A stretch of 64,000 nucleotides of DNA from Tyto alba (taxonomy: Eukaryota; Chordata; Aves; Strigiformes; Tytonidae), in the NCBI RefSeq assembly GCF_018691265.1, contig NW_024881322.1, forward strand, positions 992,001 through 1,056,000. Direction: 5' to 3'. The translations under genes were made by a program, and so were the position numbers. Below are positions 49,246-63,095 of the stretch, piece after piece. Numbering within the stretch: the stretch's first letter is position 1; each line of letters starts with the position of its first letter. The notes beneath the pieces were generated by a model. That model was not told where the DNA came from, did not search any database, and saw nothing but the letters and a program-made list of their open reading frames with translations.

Positions 49246-52200
49246 TCTTCCTCCTTTTCCCTTCTGGACGCCTCAGATCTTTCTCTCCCTTAAAACATCA
49301 TTAACAGTGTTTTGATTATCTGCCAGGAAGCGGGTGAGAAGCTATCTTACTGAAAGAAAAATGAACAGTGATTGCAGTTCAGCCTGCTGCTGTGGTCGAG
49401 GGCCCTGTCATACTTGTGAATTTTTCTCTGTCAGCATGGCAAGCGTACTTCACGTCTGAGCCGGCGGCACAGGGGGTCTGGTGTTAGTGTCTGCTTGCCA
49501 TCCTGGTCGCAAAAATATTACTTGGGTGTGTTTTACTGACCAGTGTTGCTTATTCTTGAGCAATTTGAGTGCCCAGCAGGATGAACCCTGAGCAGCATAA
49601 ATCTGCAGTGGGGTTTAATCCTGGAAAGCATAGCTAACGTTTCCCCCCCCTTACATTAGGCGTCAGAAATCAACAGTCACTTAAAATAACTTAGATACAG
49701 GAATATTTGCCAGTTTTTGTTATACCTGACTTAACTTTTACCTCTTGGTCGCATTTTGCTTCATTGTCACTTCGTTTTATCTTGCAGCCACACATTATTC
49801 AATATTGTTGGCTGTTGATGTCAGTAATAGCTTAAGGCATATAAATGGCTCCATGGTGCTTCTGAACGCTTTGGGTAGGATTCATCTTTCCCGCTGGCCT
49901 TTGACTGCAGAGGAAGCAAAGCAGTTTGATTAGATTAGGCTAGACTAGATGCCCAAACTGAGAGTGCTGAAGTTAGGAGAGATGAATTCTACTCCTCTAG
50001 GATAAAGGCAATTTTCACGAATGGAAAACACATGGGATTCCACGGATTCAAATCTATGTTTGGGGAAATACAAGTAATGTTGAACAGTAAGGTCTTAATC
50101 TGATTTTAATTGAAAGTATAGATTAAGTATGTCTAACACCCAAGGGAAATATGTATTTATTGCATGTCTTTATCGAGTCCTAGCAGACTTCTGAGTCAAA
50201 GAAAGTGCAGAATGTGATAAATTGTCTTCTGTGGATGATTCTTTCGTACCTATATGTGGTTGGATTTGTTAAGGAGTGCAGCTCTTCACGCACTTCTCAC
50301 AGGAACAGAGCATTTCCCAGGAAAGTGAAAGGTCACCTTCTTCAAGCTGCAACTGTAAATAACCAGTGTGGGGTCCAATAATTCGTAAGTCAGACATGTC
50401 TGACAGAACTGATAAGTCTGTTCTATTGTGAATACAAAAATCAGAGCTGCTCTTATTAAGCCATGAACGCAAAACCTCTCCAGAAAGCCCACTTAAAATT
50501 AGGGCAGATAACTTATTTGTGTTTTTTTTTTTTTCTCAGAGCTGAAATGAATAATATATTTATAAATATATACACTTCTAATTAAGAAATCATCTATTTG
50601 TGCCAGGAATTGGTCATGTTGGTATTTTTAATTTGCTTGCTTTTGCTTTTCACATTTAAATGGCCAAGTGTAAGCTGGCTTGCTGTTGGTTTGGTTTGGT
50701 TTGGTTTGGTTTGGTTTGGGGTTTGTTTTTTTTTTTTTTTAATATACATAGCATAGATAACCACAGAAAGTCATATGTCAGTGCAGATATTCTCTCCCAG
50801 CCTTTTCTGAGTCGCAGTAGACAGCACAACCATGACTCCATGATGCAGTGCAGCACTGTGTTAGAAATCCCCAAGCTGCCTTTAAGCAGTCAGCTGTGTC
50901 AATACTTCACGGCACAATGTCATGGAACAGGGCTGGCGGAGCCCCCCACAGCCCTCTATTTGCATTACCAGCTCCACGGCCACCTTCTTCCAGCTCGAGG
51001 GACCCCCCTGGCACCAGCGTGGGGCTCTGGGCACCGTGCTCCATGGCTCCTTGTAGTTGTCATTTTGCAGTTCTGGCAAGGCTGGTGAGCTATTCAGATC
51101 CCCCCAGGCTGGGTGACTAGTGCAGCTAAAGGCATAGGCTGAATTACGAGTGTAATGGTTTACTATAAAATTTTAATCCATGGTGTGCTGGATTCACAGA
51201 GTTACATACGTGACTCTGCGAATAATGATAAAGCTGGTTGGCACATGGAGGTATTACAGCACTGACTAAATATAGAAACACCATTAAAGTTGTAGTTTCT
51301 CTGTAGTTTCTCTGAGGATCTGCTTAGAGATGAATTTTATCCTGAAGACATTCTCCTCCAAAAGATGTGTTTAAAAAAAAAAAAAAAATTGGAGCGTGTA
51401 ATTTGCTTATATGTTTTGCATTTGTAAAAGAAAGTAAAAATCACTGAATGGTGCTTCTGTTGCTAATAACTCAGTCAGCACTGTCCTATCTGTGAAGAGA
51501 CACATGGACGGAAAGCTACTGAAAAAATTCAATTTTGCCATCTTCAGTCATATATTCAAATATTTATAAACTGGCCCTATTTGATTCAAACAAGATTGAA
51601 ACAGACTATTTAAAAATGATTATTTTTTTTTATCCAGCTGTTATTTTCATTCTCTAAATTGCTCTAGGAAACCCAAACCTTAACTTTTGAAACTGTGCAG
51701 TGTGAAAAGGAAATCAAAGTAAAATCAACTCCTTCATTTTGCAGCACAAAATTTCCATTGCTTCTTTTAGTGAATCAGCACTGCAGCTATAAAAGAAAGC
51801 AGCCATACAGTACACTTGGCTCTGCTCACGAGAAATAATTCCTAGCAAATAAGATCATTCTGCAGTGGGGTCTTAATTAGTTTTTTTGAAACCAGAAGAG
51901 GAGCTATCCAAAACTCCTTTCCCCACTGCCCCTATCTGATGTAGCAGCAGCAGCACAGTAGAGAGGAGACACTTAATAGCCTGGGTTAACTTCAGGCTTG
52001 ATGCTGAGGTCTAAGTAAGCCTTTTGCATAGGGGTGTAGCATTTATCAGTAATTTCAACATTAGAAACACCTGAAAGCCCCCTGTAATATGTGCCTTTTG
52101 GTGAAAGTCAATGCTGTATTCTTACTTGTGTCCTGTGAAACTGTATGGAATAGGCCAGGCTCTTTCTGCTACTTTACAGAAGTGTCACAAAGGGTGAGCA

Positions 52201-53454
52201 AACACAACAAATACTTCATTCTGAAATTACATTTATTCATCTCTGGATCCATGGAGAGAGTTTAGCTGAGAGTCAGATTTAATTACCTTTAACAGTGAAC
52301 CTGGTATCCAGACTTCAAGGCATTTACTATTCCTGGCGGAGGGCTGAGGGTCTCACTGATAGCACCGTTTTGGAAAAGGATATTTTCTACCGTCCCAGGA
52401 GCTCCGAGATAATCCCTAGAATTTTGAGCAGTTAATTTTGTTTCTACTTTGGAGGCCAACAGGCTGAATTCATGTCAGGCAGTGGGGAAGGGAAATACCC
52501 AACTGGGAAGCGAAATGAAGGGCACTGTGAGCACAAGAAAGTACAAGACGAGAAAGAAATTGGAGAGAAAGGAAAGAGAGAGAAAGGGCAGATGTTTTTT
52601 TCTGCTTCCTATCTCTTCCCTCTGATCCCGGGAGACTTTCTGTGGTGCCTCATGGGGAACAGCTGTAACACCTGACGGGGGAGGCAAAGGGTGACCCCGA
52701 GGGACATTTCATCTAAGCGCAAAATGAAAGGGAACGATGCCACTTGTACTGAGAATATTGCTAGGGCCAGGGGAAGGGAGGCTTTGCTGCTTCACTAAAC
52801 TGCGCCCCAGGGAAAGACGCAGCATTTGCTCCTCATCCTTTCTTCCACCCGTTCCCAGGTGAGCTGAGCTCCGCTCACAGCATTTTGCTACGTCCCTGTG
52901 TCACCGGGTCCCTGGGTACAGCACTCGCGGCAGCTACGGGGGAGCTGTGCTGCTGCACAAGGCAGCTGTAACCTGTACAAGTGACAGCAACGAGAGGTTT
53001 CCTCTTCACTTGAGAGGAACAGAGGTTAAGTGGCTGCGACTGAGTCATGGACTTCCTCAAGGGAGATTTTGCTGCAGCGGTACACTACCAGGCGACAAGG
53101 CTGCATTGCTGTTGCAGGGGCTGACCTCAAGTTCAGCATCATAGCTCTTTACAAAAGGTCAGGCTGACCCAACAAACACCAGCCAATGCACCCCTCTCAG
53201 TTAATTTCTACATCAAGCCCATTGCTTACTTCTGCTGGAGCCATAATGCACGTAGAAAGAGCTTGATTTACAGGTGGCATCGTAAGAAAAGATAGTGGCA
53301 GAACAACTGTTCCTCTTGCAAAGCTGTGACTACAAAATATCTCAGCCTATTTTCTGCTGTCGTAAAAGATGCCAGCGACAGCAGGGAGGTAGCTAATGGA
53401 CAGGTGACTTTGATGCCTGGGTGTAGAGCATGATGTTGGAAAGCTGCGGCCTCA
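49246..53454. other. Non-coding DNA
   Basis: No gene recognised. It includes (GGTTT)6 at 50688-50717, an AT palindrome of 18 bp at 50554-50571 and an A16 tract at 51373-51388. Overlapping frames of 90-142 codons at 50660-51120 reflect a simple repeat and GC-richer DNA rather than a known protein. Some GC-richer sequence lies at 52620-53000. Confidence 0.65.
50688..50717. repeat. (GGTTT)6 pentanucleotide repeat
   Basis: Six perfect GGTTT units, followed by a GGGG and a T15 tract. Confidence 0.95.
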
Positions 53455-53645
53455 TTTCAAAAGGGATGTTGGAAAAGTAGGGAGGATTCAAAGAGCTACA
53501 AGAATGTTTGTCCTCCTCAGAAGTCATATAGTGAGAGAAGAGAGAGGCTCCAACTTCTTGGGTTATTCAAAATAAGGTGAAAATAACTGATAACAAACTA
53601 CAGACTGCTCTTTTATTCATCAGGAAAATGCATTAGTAAGGCTTA
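53455..53645 (+). mobile_element. Ancient CR1/L3-type LINE relic (3' coding part)
   Basis: The plus strand reads like a diverged sense copy of the C-terminal CR1/L3 ORF2 region. It has GGAGGATTCAAAGAGCTAC followed by AAGAATG, then AGAGAGGCTCCAACTTCTTG and a GGGTTATTCAAAATAAGGTG block. These correspond in order to the family's conserved GAGAGGCT...CTTGG...TTCAG...AGAAGG pattern. The element is short, lacks its 3' end and is too mutated to code. The assignment rests on pattern memory and is moderate. Confidence 0.45.
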
Positions 53646-54328
53646 ACTTTCTGAAGCTGGATACATTCAGTGAGAAATTAGGTGTTTTTTTTTATTATTA
53701 TTTTTTCAGATGAAAAAATAATTGTGCACAGGCACAGCTTCTCATGGACTGGTTCATAAAAACTGTCTAGCATCACTGTCTCCATCCTACCAATCAAGGT
53801 GACGTAGGTGCAGTTGATTTTGCCTTGAGGCAAGAGAAAGCACAAAATTACCTCGCTCCACACCTTAATTTCTGTTTCTTTTTTCCATTAATGGTTTCTT
53901 TGGAGAAGTATGTTCTTATATTTTTGCAAGGCAAATCCCTAAGAGGCCCACTCGAGGTAGGAGTGTCTGACTGTCCATGTTTTTCAGCGTATGTTCCAGC
54001 CTTCATCAGTGCCCTCTGCAGTAGCACACCTTCTGAAATACCCTCAGGGGCCTGCTAAAATGTTTCACTGTCATGTCATGGTCATAGGGCAGCAACACTC
54101 TGCTTTTCTGGGTGGGTTGGTCAGAGCCTTGTAGTGTCATCCCTGTGAACTGAACTCAGACTTACTGCTTTAGCTTGCTCTACCAACCCTCTCACTTTGA
54201 TCTTCTGTTTTATACTTAGTGCAGCTACTGAAGTGAATACAGAACTTCAGCCTGAGAAATGGTTTCAGCAAGGAAATTGAGAGGAAATTGAGTTCTTCAT
54301 TCAGAATGTAAAAATGCCTCCTGAGGAC

Positions 54329-54361
54329 TTTTTTTTTTTTTTGGGGGGGGGGGGCGGGGGG
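54329..54361. repeat. T14-G12-C-G6 compound tract
   Basis: Fourteen T residues directly followed by twelve G, one C and six G. It is a G-quadruplex-forming tract and a site where sequencing length errors are likely. Confidence 0.9.
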
Positions 54362-57300
54362 AGAAAAAGAGGGAAAGAAAAGACTAAAAGGAAAATAAAA
54401 TAAAAACATATTCTACAAATGCATTAGTATTGACTAAGTCCATTGGGCTATCAGTGTTGTTAGCTGGAATGAATGGGATTTGAAAGTAGTTGGAAAACAA
54501 GCAGTGTATGCTGGTATAAGGCCACTGTGGAATATGAGCAGACAGCAATATATAATTTTGAGGAGTGAAAAATACTTAGGAATTGGAAGTTACTGTCATC
54601 TAACATTTGTCTGCATCATCTTTCCAATGGACGGCACGCATCATTTGGTGTTAGCAGTGGGCATCTTGCTTCTGCTCTCTCCACTAGTGTTTTCATACAT
54701 ACCAAAAGGAACTTTATTTTTCATCCTTAGAACTGGAAGTGGTTTTTAAGAGTACTTTACAATTATTTTTTAAGGGCAGCAAAGAGCTAGCAAGATGCAG
54801 AGGTTTTATATTTTCAATTTTTGTAAACTTCATGCTAAGATAGAGCCATATTCTAATAGCTTTGACTTTCCTTTTCCACAAGCAGCTCTACTCAGACTAA
54901 CAAGAGTCTGTATGCAGCCAGCTTGCCTGAACTGTCTGTATTCTGGGTTGGATTCTCACTACTTGTCAGTGCAGCTACCTTTACTGCCTTTAAAAATAGC
55001 ATCAAGAAATAAGTCTGAAAGATATTCTCTGGTGCTCCTATAGTAGAAACCAATGTAGTTTCCTCCTATTCTCCATCAGATTTCCTGTTCACAGCCCTGT
55101 CATGAACCTCACCTCTTTCTTTTTCATTTTTTTTTTTTTTTGTCACCTGCTTTCTGCTATAATGACGGGCTGACTTTCCCTAAAAATGTCTTATTTCCAA
55201 CAGATTGCCTGTGATTCCTTACTTTTTTCACCACCAGTTCCAACTGTCTTATTACTTTGACTCCTATAGGGGCAGAAAGCAAGCATACAACCTGGAAAAT
55301 GAACCCAGACATGCCAAACACTGAATCCAGCCAGCCAATAAAGCTTAACTTTTTTTGTTAAACAATGATTTAAAACACTTAAAATATCTACAGAGTTTGT
55401 TTCAGTCTGCCTTGTTGTTTTCAAATTCTGATAAAACCAAGGGAGGCAGTCAGATGTGGTGTCAATTGGCTGTATTATTGACTATCACCAGTATCTCTCC
55501 ATAAATGTGTGTGTTCTTTTTACCAATATGGAGCAATATATACTTATGTAATGTATGTGTGATAAGCTGCTCATAATGATTTTTTTTTTTGTTCCTGCTT
55601 GCTGTCCTGAAATCAAATGGGAAAATACATAGTCTCACGAGTTTCCAGTGCATCTCATTTAAGCTGCAGAGAGTCATAGAAATCCTAAGTGATAAGAATT
55701 CATGCAAAATATGCAAAAGTCAGGAGAAAGTTTATAATAACCAGGTCAGTTCACCAAGTATGTCTAGATCTGCCAGCAGCTGAGCTGGCCCATTAAAGAC
55801 AGTGGTCATGGTTTTCAATCAACAATGAATTTATATTAAAAATACTAAAATTAGCTTAAGGGAAGCAAATAAGGGTAAGATACTTGTCTCATCTTTGTTT
55901 GAGATTATGTTATTTCATACAGGAAAAAGAACAATTTGCAAACTTTTTTCTTCATATTTTAATAAAATGATGTAAAATATCCTTGGCATCTGCCAGCTCC
56001 CCATGAGGACAGAACTGACTACCATGTACATGTAAGCAGTGGGATTATTTGCTCCTGAATTATAGTTCATTTAGCTTTGGAGCACTTTATGTATGTGATA
56101 ATGTCGGGTCTTTGAATTAGTTATCAAGATTAGTTAAACTGTCTTTATTCAAAGAGAGTTGTATGTAGAAACAGAAGAGACTGATTTGAGAGAGATCTAT
56201 GTTTTGAACATAGAGGTCAGGGTAGGTACTCTCTTGCTTTTTGCTAACCTACTTGCAAAGATGTGTCTTTAAACTCTTAACGTATTTGTTTTCTTAAAAA
56301 AATATGCACAGTTGCTGGTGATTTTCATATAAATAAAGATGTAGATTATTTCCTGGAGCCTCATAGCTTGGATGCATTTTGTATTGTCAAAGATGAATTA
56401 CTCGGGGTCAGCAGCAGCAATATTGGGATAGCAGCTGATGACATGTAGCTTTGAAGACTTTTGGCACTTGGGCTTTCTTCTAGAAATCTGTACCCAAGTA
56501 CAGGCTGAACACAGCATGCTCACAAACTCAGCCTTATGTGCTAGATATTTAATTAAAGCTATAAAAAAGGCTAATTACTAGATTAGTAGTTGCCTATGTG
56601 CTTATAATCAGAACACAGCATTTGACCTTGATCTCAAACCCATTGTGTTTTAGTTGGAATACAAGATGACCTCCTTGGCATTGTAACGACCATGCTTTTT
56701 ACCCTGTGCTAGAGGAACAAATTCATTTGGCACTACTTAGTCATCCCATTTGCCTTGAGAATTTAGAGATTTCGATGAAAGGGTGCAACTTTTGGGTACT
56801 CAGCCACATGCATAGAAACTAGGGTTTTGTCCCCAGGAACGCTGCCATGATCACAAAGATGGTGATCCAGGAGAACCTACTTAAGGCACTGTCATCTTTC
56901 CTCAGGCCTATAAGGACTGAACATGGGGTGAGAGAGGGGGTGGCCCCAGGCTCAGCCCACCTGCTGTCCTTGTCTTGGAGAAGATGTTGCTGCGCCCATA
57001 TGCGAGGAAGGCAAATGCCTGGAGACACACCTTGTCTCCAAAGGCAAAGACCCAAATCCAAAATAGGGCCCAGGCAGACCCGAAAGGTCCTGCCCAACTG
57101 GGAGTGCTTTGAGACTGCAGTCAAACAGGTCTCAGGATTCAAAAGGGTACCTCCAGAGGTGGACTGAAAACTCAATCCAGTTTCATAACCACTCATGTAC
57201 TGGTTCTTAGCTGCATTACAAAATGACCTCTGTGAACAGGTAGATGTGTGAGGGGCACTGACCTCAGTCAGCATGTGCAGGATTGCTCCCCGAAGTTTTC

Positions 57301-60300
57301 AAATCTGCGAGATAACCGATGCTTTGGCTGATGTTCGGGGCGTGTGTGTATGTGTGGCATGTTTATGTCTATATCCAGAGTTGAACTATTGTGTGGAGCT
57401 TTTGTCAAGACACTAATACATGTCAAAATTCCAGTCAAGTGATTTAAACTTCCACTGTGTTTGTTATTCCACTGATTTTATCTTTCTCCCCCTGGGTTTC
57501 AAGAGAAGATAAAGGCAAAAAAAAAAAAAAAAACTTAAATAATCCTCAAGTATACAGAGAAGGAAAACTTTCATAACTTACCCAGTTAGTCTCCAGATCT
57601 ATTCATACCTTTCATACCATCTGAGGATTGAGAGCAGCTGACAGGGCTGGAAGAGTAGCTCCAGACAGGCAATAGTTTAGACAGATACAGGCAGCTCTGC
57701 GACTTGACAGTCTGGGAGCTATGGAGGTTCTGAGGGGGAGGAGGATGGGTTTGCCCCGGACCACCCCTACCAGCTGTACAGCTTTCCATAGACCCCACGT
57801 TTAGGGTATTTTGCTACTGCTGCAGCTAGAAGGTGAAGTAAATATAGTTTGTTGGTGAGGGTTTTTTTTTGTTTGTTTGTTTGTTTTTGTGTGTTTTGGT
57901 TTTGTTGTTTTTTTTTGTTTGTTTGTTTTTTTTTTTTTTTTCCCCTCTAGATTAAGGACAGCTTTTCCTTCCACAGAACGGCAAGACTCATTGTATCTGT
58001 GTCCTTTTTCTATCTTGGGCTTCTGACCACTTTACCGATCTTTTGACTGATGTAATAAAACTAAAATAAGTGTCAAGCTGAAAAAAAATGAAATTATTTG
58101 GACAAAGAGAGTAGAGATGTGGATTTTCAAAATGTAGAGAAAGTAATCAAATAAAAGCTGGAAGGTTAACTTTGGGGGAGTTTTCAGTTCTTGCATTTGG
58201 AAGGAATCTTCCCTGCTGAAGCCAGAACATCCATCACCCATAACCTAGTGTCATGTTCTGCTTTAATTTGTCTGCAGTTTCTTTGTAATGACTAGCAATA
58301 GCAGTGGGTCTGAACTATGTCCAGAATGATGTCCTACCTCCTCTTCAGATCTCTGACAGTCTCTACTCTTGAAAGTCACAGTGACTCCTATAACTTATTC
58401 AGTGTAATATTTACACATGGATCTGAAGTCTGTTTTGCTACAAAGTTATGTCAACAACAGCATGGTTGGAAAAATTAAAATTTAAGGAGTGGGGGCTATT
58501 CCTGTTCTTGGATGTCGTATGCAAATTATCTACAAAGATCTAGTGAGTCAGGAAAATGCTGATATCAATTTCTGTTTCTGAATATTGTGCCTCTGATCTG
58601 GGGTGCTGCTCCTGGGTAAAGTTGCACCTTTTCAGCCTTCCAAAACCTTCTTTTTCCTCTTCTCTTCCACTTTTGCTGGTGTTTTAAATTGCTAACATCT
58701 CAGAGGTGCTCATCTAAAGCTTGACTTGTCCTGGAAATTTAATTTCACAAGATAACTCTACTGTAAAGCCAATGGAAGTAGAAGCTGGTAACGTATTTCT
58801 GTGACCTACGGATGTTTGAGCTGCTCAAGAATGTTCAACCACAAGTCCTACCTGAGTTAACAGACAAGGTCTAATTAAAACAGGTCCAGTGGTAGGGCCT
58901 GTGCTTGGGAGGCAGAAGGTCTCAGGGACGTATTAGGAAGATAGGAGTTAGAATAACCAGGAGGAGGGAATGAAGTACGGGGAAAAGACCTAGATAGACA
59001 ATGTAAGATGGGGTACTAGTATACTAGTTCCTGAAGAGATATTTACGCTATTTTCTGGGAAGTGCAAAATATTATGGGGTAAGTAGTAAGAAAGAGACTA
59101 ATTATTTCAGGAACTCGGGATTTGTGCAGAGGCTGTTCATGCAATGAGCCCATGATAAGGACCAGAAAAACGCTCCAGTTGCCAGTACAGGAAAGTGACA
59201 GTTTAATTAAAGGAGACTCCAGAGCCACTGAGTCTCTGGGATGCTTTGAGAACAAGTCTACAGGATGATTTTCATGCAAACACATGTAGAAAGCACAGGT
59301 TAGTCCCTAAGCATATCACTGGCTCCAGAGACTTATGGTAGGGCAGTCTGGTGCTAACTCCCACGTCTCTCCTAAGGCTGTTCTATGCTCTTCTGGCCCA
59401 AGATACTCATGGGGAAAGCATTGCCTGTGCAATACCTGTCTGGCTAATTGATAGCAAGTAATTGCTATATTATTTTCTTGTGATTCTCTGTGTTATGTGA
59501 ACTATCCTCTATCTTGCCATCAAGATAAAATTACTTTCTACTCTGGCTGCTATAGGGACTGTGTTAAAGTGCTGCTCTACTCTGAGACCTGACTGGACTA
59601 GATATATCTCCCTTCCACTGCAGGAGTAAGGGAAAATCACCTTGGCAAATGCTGTCACTCTCTTCATCTCTACCTCCACAGATCCCCTACGTTTGGCAAA
59701 GTGTTTAAGATATGCTACGCTTCTGAGGGAATAGTCCTGTTTTCTCTTTTGGGACTCCTTACTTCCATGTTGAAAACTAAGCACCGGCTTTAGTCTAGTG
59801 TTTTGTCCCCCAGCAGAAATTAAGTAGAAGGAATAATGGCTCAGTGCATCATCTGGGTAGTTACCCTTCTAGGTCATGCTCTCCACTTTGTAGGCAACTC
59901 AAGCCAGTTGCCCTAAGCCAAGAGAGATACACCCATTATATTTTACTGTGTTATTAAGCATATTTCTACAACAGTTCTCATATTAAATTTGTTCCACCGT
60001 GACCTCCTTGAAAGAATAAGTGCAACTCAGTGCAAGTAAGGTTTGCACAGAGCCTTTCATGTTATATTTTTATCTCTGTCCTAAGATTGACTAGCCATTT
60101 CTATGAAGTTGTGATTTCTGTCTTTGATAAACACAGTTCCTTAAAATCCTCAAACAACTTAATAACATCTATGACAGAAATTTGTATTTATGGTGCTAAT
60201 CAAAACCCTTCAGGATCCCTGCAGACCAGGTACCTAAGCTGCTATCTCTACATCCTTCCTAGCAAGTCTGTTTGTCCACAACCAGGGTCTCCAAGGCATC

Positions 60301-62157
60301 TTATAGATGTATTCCTTATTAAGTTATTTTCACTTTGTTGTGTTTTGTTAGAGCTCATAAAAAGGCCTGCCAATAACAAAGTTGCCCTAGCTCACCTCTA
60401 ACATAAACATAGTGATGCCTTAGTTCACACAGTACCCTGTCAGACTTTAAAATATTCCATTATTTATTTACTACTGATTAGATGACAGATTTTTTTTTAA
60501 TTAAATGATCTCTTCTTACAGTTTTCATTATACCAGTTTTCCTGTTGATGATGACAGTACAAATGTGCATGAGAGGGAGTGGAATAATGAGCCTGCTGAA
60601 TAACAATAAGGTCAGATTTCTCCTACAAAATAGTAACAGAGCAAAGATAAGATATTGGATATCCTTCTTTGTTACTGTTTAAAATTAAGGCATGTATTAA
60701 CTTCACTCAGGGATGCTGGATTTCTTGGAGACGTACAGATAGTTTTCAGTGATCATTGCAAAGGTACCTTTCCACTAGGAACAACAAAATATGACTAGTA
60801 CCAACAGAGTCCAAAAATCCAAATTGTTCAAGCTCTGGTGAAACTTCCAAAGCCTTTTTTATTGCTGAATTGTCTGCCTAAGATGTGGCTAGCAAGTTAC
60901 TTCATTTTCTCCTGACAGTCAGATGATATAATCAGAACCTACATGACATATTTTTCTGTCTTTAATGTTTTATCACATTGCTCTGTTCTTTCATCTAGAA
61001 ACTAGGACTTGTCCTTGTATGCAAATGTGTCTATCTATTCATTAGTCTGTCAAAATGTCTATAAATATTAGATTGCTTTGAGGAGGCAGTGCCTGATTTG
61101 TCAAATGAAAATATTTTTCTCCTGCTTTCTAGCACATAAACTGTGATGGATGCAATTGTGTTCTGAGATGCTTTAAAACCCAGAAGTTATAGCTACTTAG
61201 CTGGTGGGTGCCTTGAAACTGTCCCCCACAAATTGTCCAGCTGGAGAGAATTGAAACCACAGTTAAAATCCTGTTGTTACCTTCAAAGACATATGGATAG
61301 AAAAAAAAATATTGACTTCAAAAGGCAGTTGAGGGCCGTCTTTTTAATGACTTATTTCAGTCACCTGTGCATATGAGCTCAGTCAATGTACGGAGGTACC
61401 CTGAATGATATTTCAAGCCTTACATTTAATTGAAGATCTGTTTTCTTTCTTCCCCTCATTGAAAACTCTCAGACTATCTGGTTACAAAATGTTTCAAAAT
61501 ATCCTCTGGCAGCCAAGTGAAAGTAGTAAAATGATTTTGTTTCTTTTGCCTCTTTTCCAAAGTGGAACCGCTCTGAAATCCACCAAGTAGTGTAATAGCA
61601 ACACGTTGTGCATGCCCTGAAATAGAAGTGTAAAATTATGTTGGCAACAAGAGGTATTATTAAGAGTGACTGTCCTTTGTCAGATAGCTTTGGAAGAGGA
61701 GAGAGGTTTTGCGAGGAATGATATTCACACCCACAACCACATGTCCATTTGTGCTCACACATGCACTTTTCAAAACACTACAGTGTGCACTGACAGCCTG
61801 CAAAGGATCAGCTTCGAAAATTTCATTTGAGTCATTGCTTAGCCTCCAGCAGTGGCTGGAAAAGGTGTTTGTGATCAAACTGAAATGTAAAACTGTGATG
61901 CTATAAATAGTAGCAAGTTCTACTTACTGGAGAATATCCTTCCCCAATACTACAGTGAATTCTTCTTGAAGAGGGTAAAATTAGTTTAGTGAAAGCATTT
62001 ATTTTGTATCTTTTAGGTGTTAGATAATGTTGATAATTGCTTACTGCAATAATTTCTGCCTCAGCTATGTACTGGTAGTGTCCTGAAAGAAAAGTTTATT
62101 TTCATATTACAGTAGAGTTTGGTTTTGGTTGTTCTTTGTTTTCTTAGCTTTTTGTTG

Positions 62158-62207
62158 TTTTTTTTTTTTTTTTTGGTGTTTTTGTTTTTGTTTTTGTTTT
62201 TGTTTTT
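62158..62207. repeat. T17 and (GTTTTT)5 T/G-rich repeat
   Basis: A 17-nt T tract, a GGTG interruption and then five GTTTTT units. Confidence 0.9.
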
Positions 62208-63062
62208 GTGGTTTATTTTTGGGGGTTGTTTGCCCCTTTTTTCTTTATTTTATTTTTAAAATATTGTACTCTGGTCTGTAGTGAGTCACACACTTGGATA
62301 CAACCTTTGTTGACTTCACTGGAAACAGCACCTTGAGTAACAAGTACCCAAGGTACTCCATCCTTCAGAGGGAGAGTACCCAACCTGTCTTGCCTCTCTA
62401 CATACCTTTGGTCATTTGTTAGTTTCCAGTACCATACCTCAATCTGCGTATCAGTTTTTCAGCTCATCCTTGCCCCACTCCCTTCAAGCTCTACTGCTGC
62501 AACAGGAATAGGAATAAGGAACCTACTGATGATAACTGTGTGCAGTTTGAGGTAGACTGATTCCTGGATGTACTGGAAGTCCTGGGGGTAACTTTTCTAA
62601 GTAATTTGGACAGTAGCCACCACTAGTTTGTCCTCTTGCAGAAGAGTTAAGGAGCAATCATAGCATCTTGTATCCCACTGGTATTTGAAGTTTCCATTCT
62701 TAATCAGGGAATTCAGCTGCCTAACCACAGGTGTCTGGCACTGGACACCTTTGGGCACCTACTTGGGCTTGGAGGGGCAGCTTGGGGGCTGGTACCATTC
62801 CTCTGTGCGTCTGAGATGGTACTAACCACCTGAGTCCTACCGATAATGTCTAGAACTTTTTATGTCCCAGACATGATCTTTAACCCCAGACCTGAGATTT
62901 TCAGGGCCTGAATGAGAAATATGCATAATAGTGCTTTTTCAATCCATAGTTCAGTTTTTCTTTCTTTATATAGGTCGGACAATGAACTCTCTTTTAGAGT
63001 GTCAAGGTTTTGCAGTAGCATATATCTAGAACATATCTCATTATTCCACACTGTTTTTGTTT

Positions 63063-63064
<2 letters not shown>

Positions 63065-63093
<29 letters not shown>
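63065..63093. repeat. T29 homopolymer
   Basis: Twenty-nine uninterrupted T residues, the longest homopolymer in the window. Confidence 0.95.

Positions 63094-63095
<2 letters not shown>

Noticed and set aside
49097..49315. Pro/Ser/Leu-rich protein with apparent peptide repeats
   Set aside because: It is the translation of a 17-bp minisatellite whose period is not a multiple of three.
49931..49960. TTAGATTAGGCTAGACTAGA resembling a CR1 3' end
   Set aside because: Too short, and the following GGTCCCTTCCAAC-like block of CR1 is absent.
50660..51088. 142-codon plus frame beginning in a GGTTT repeat
   Set aside because: The first part encodes simple-repeat and poly-T sequence, so the frame is an artefact of the repeat running into GC-richer DNA.
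33017..56850. 16-bp identity CCCCAGGAACGCTGCC between about 33017 and 56831
   Set aside because: A 16-mer match is roughly what chance gives in a 64-kb window and the flanks do not align.
56819..57274. 151-codon minus frame overlapping a 106-codon plus frame
   Set aside because: No recognisable domain, no promoter or splice context, and antiparallel open frames suggest chance low stop density.
59575..59625. CTGGACTAGATATATCTCCC resembling a CR1 3' end
   Set aside because: The similarity covers one short block only, with no second CR1 block on either side.
60541..60606. Possible C/D-box snoRNA (GATGATGA ... CTGA)
   Set aside because: No convincing terminal stem and no D' or guide region; such short boxes are common by chance.
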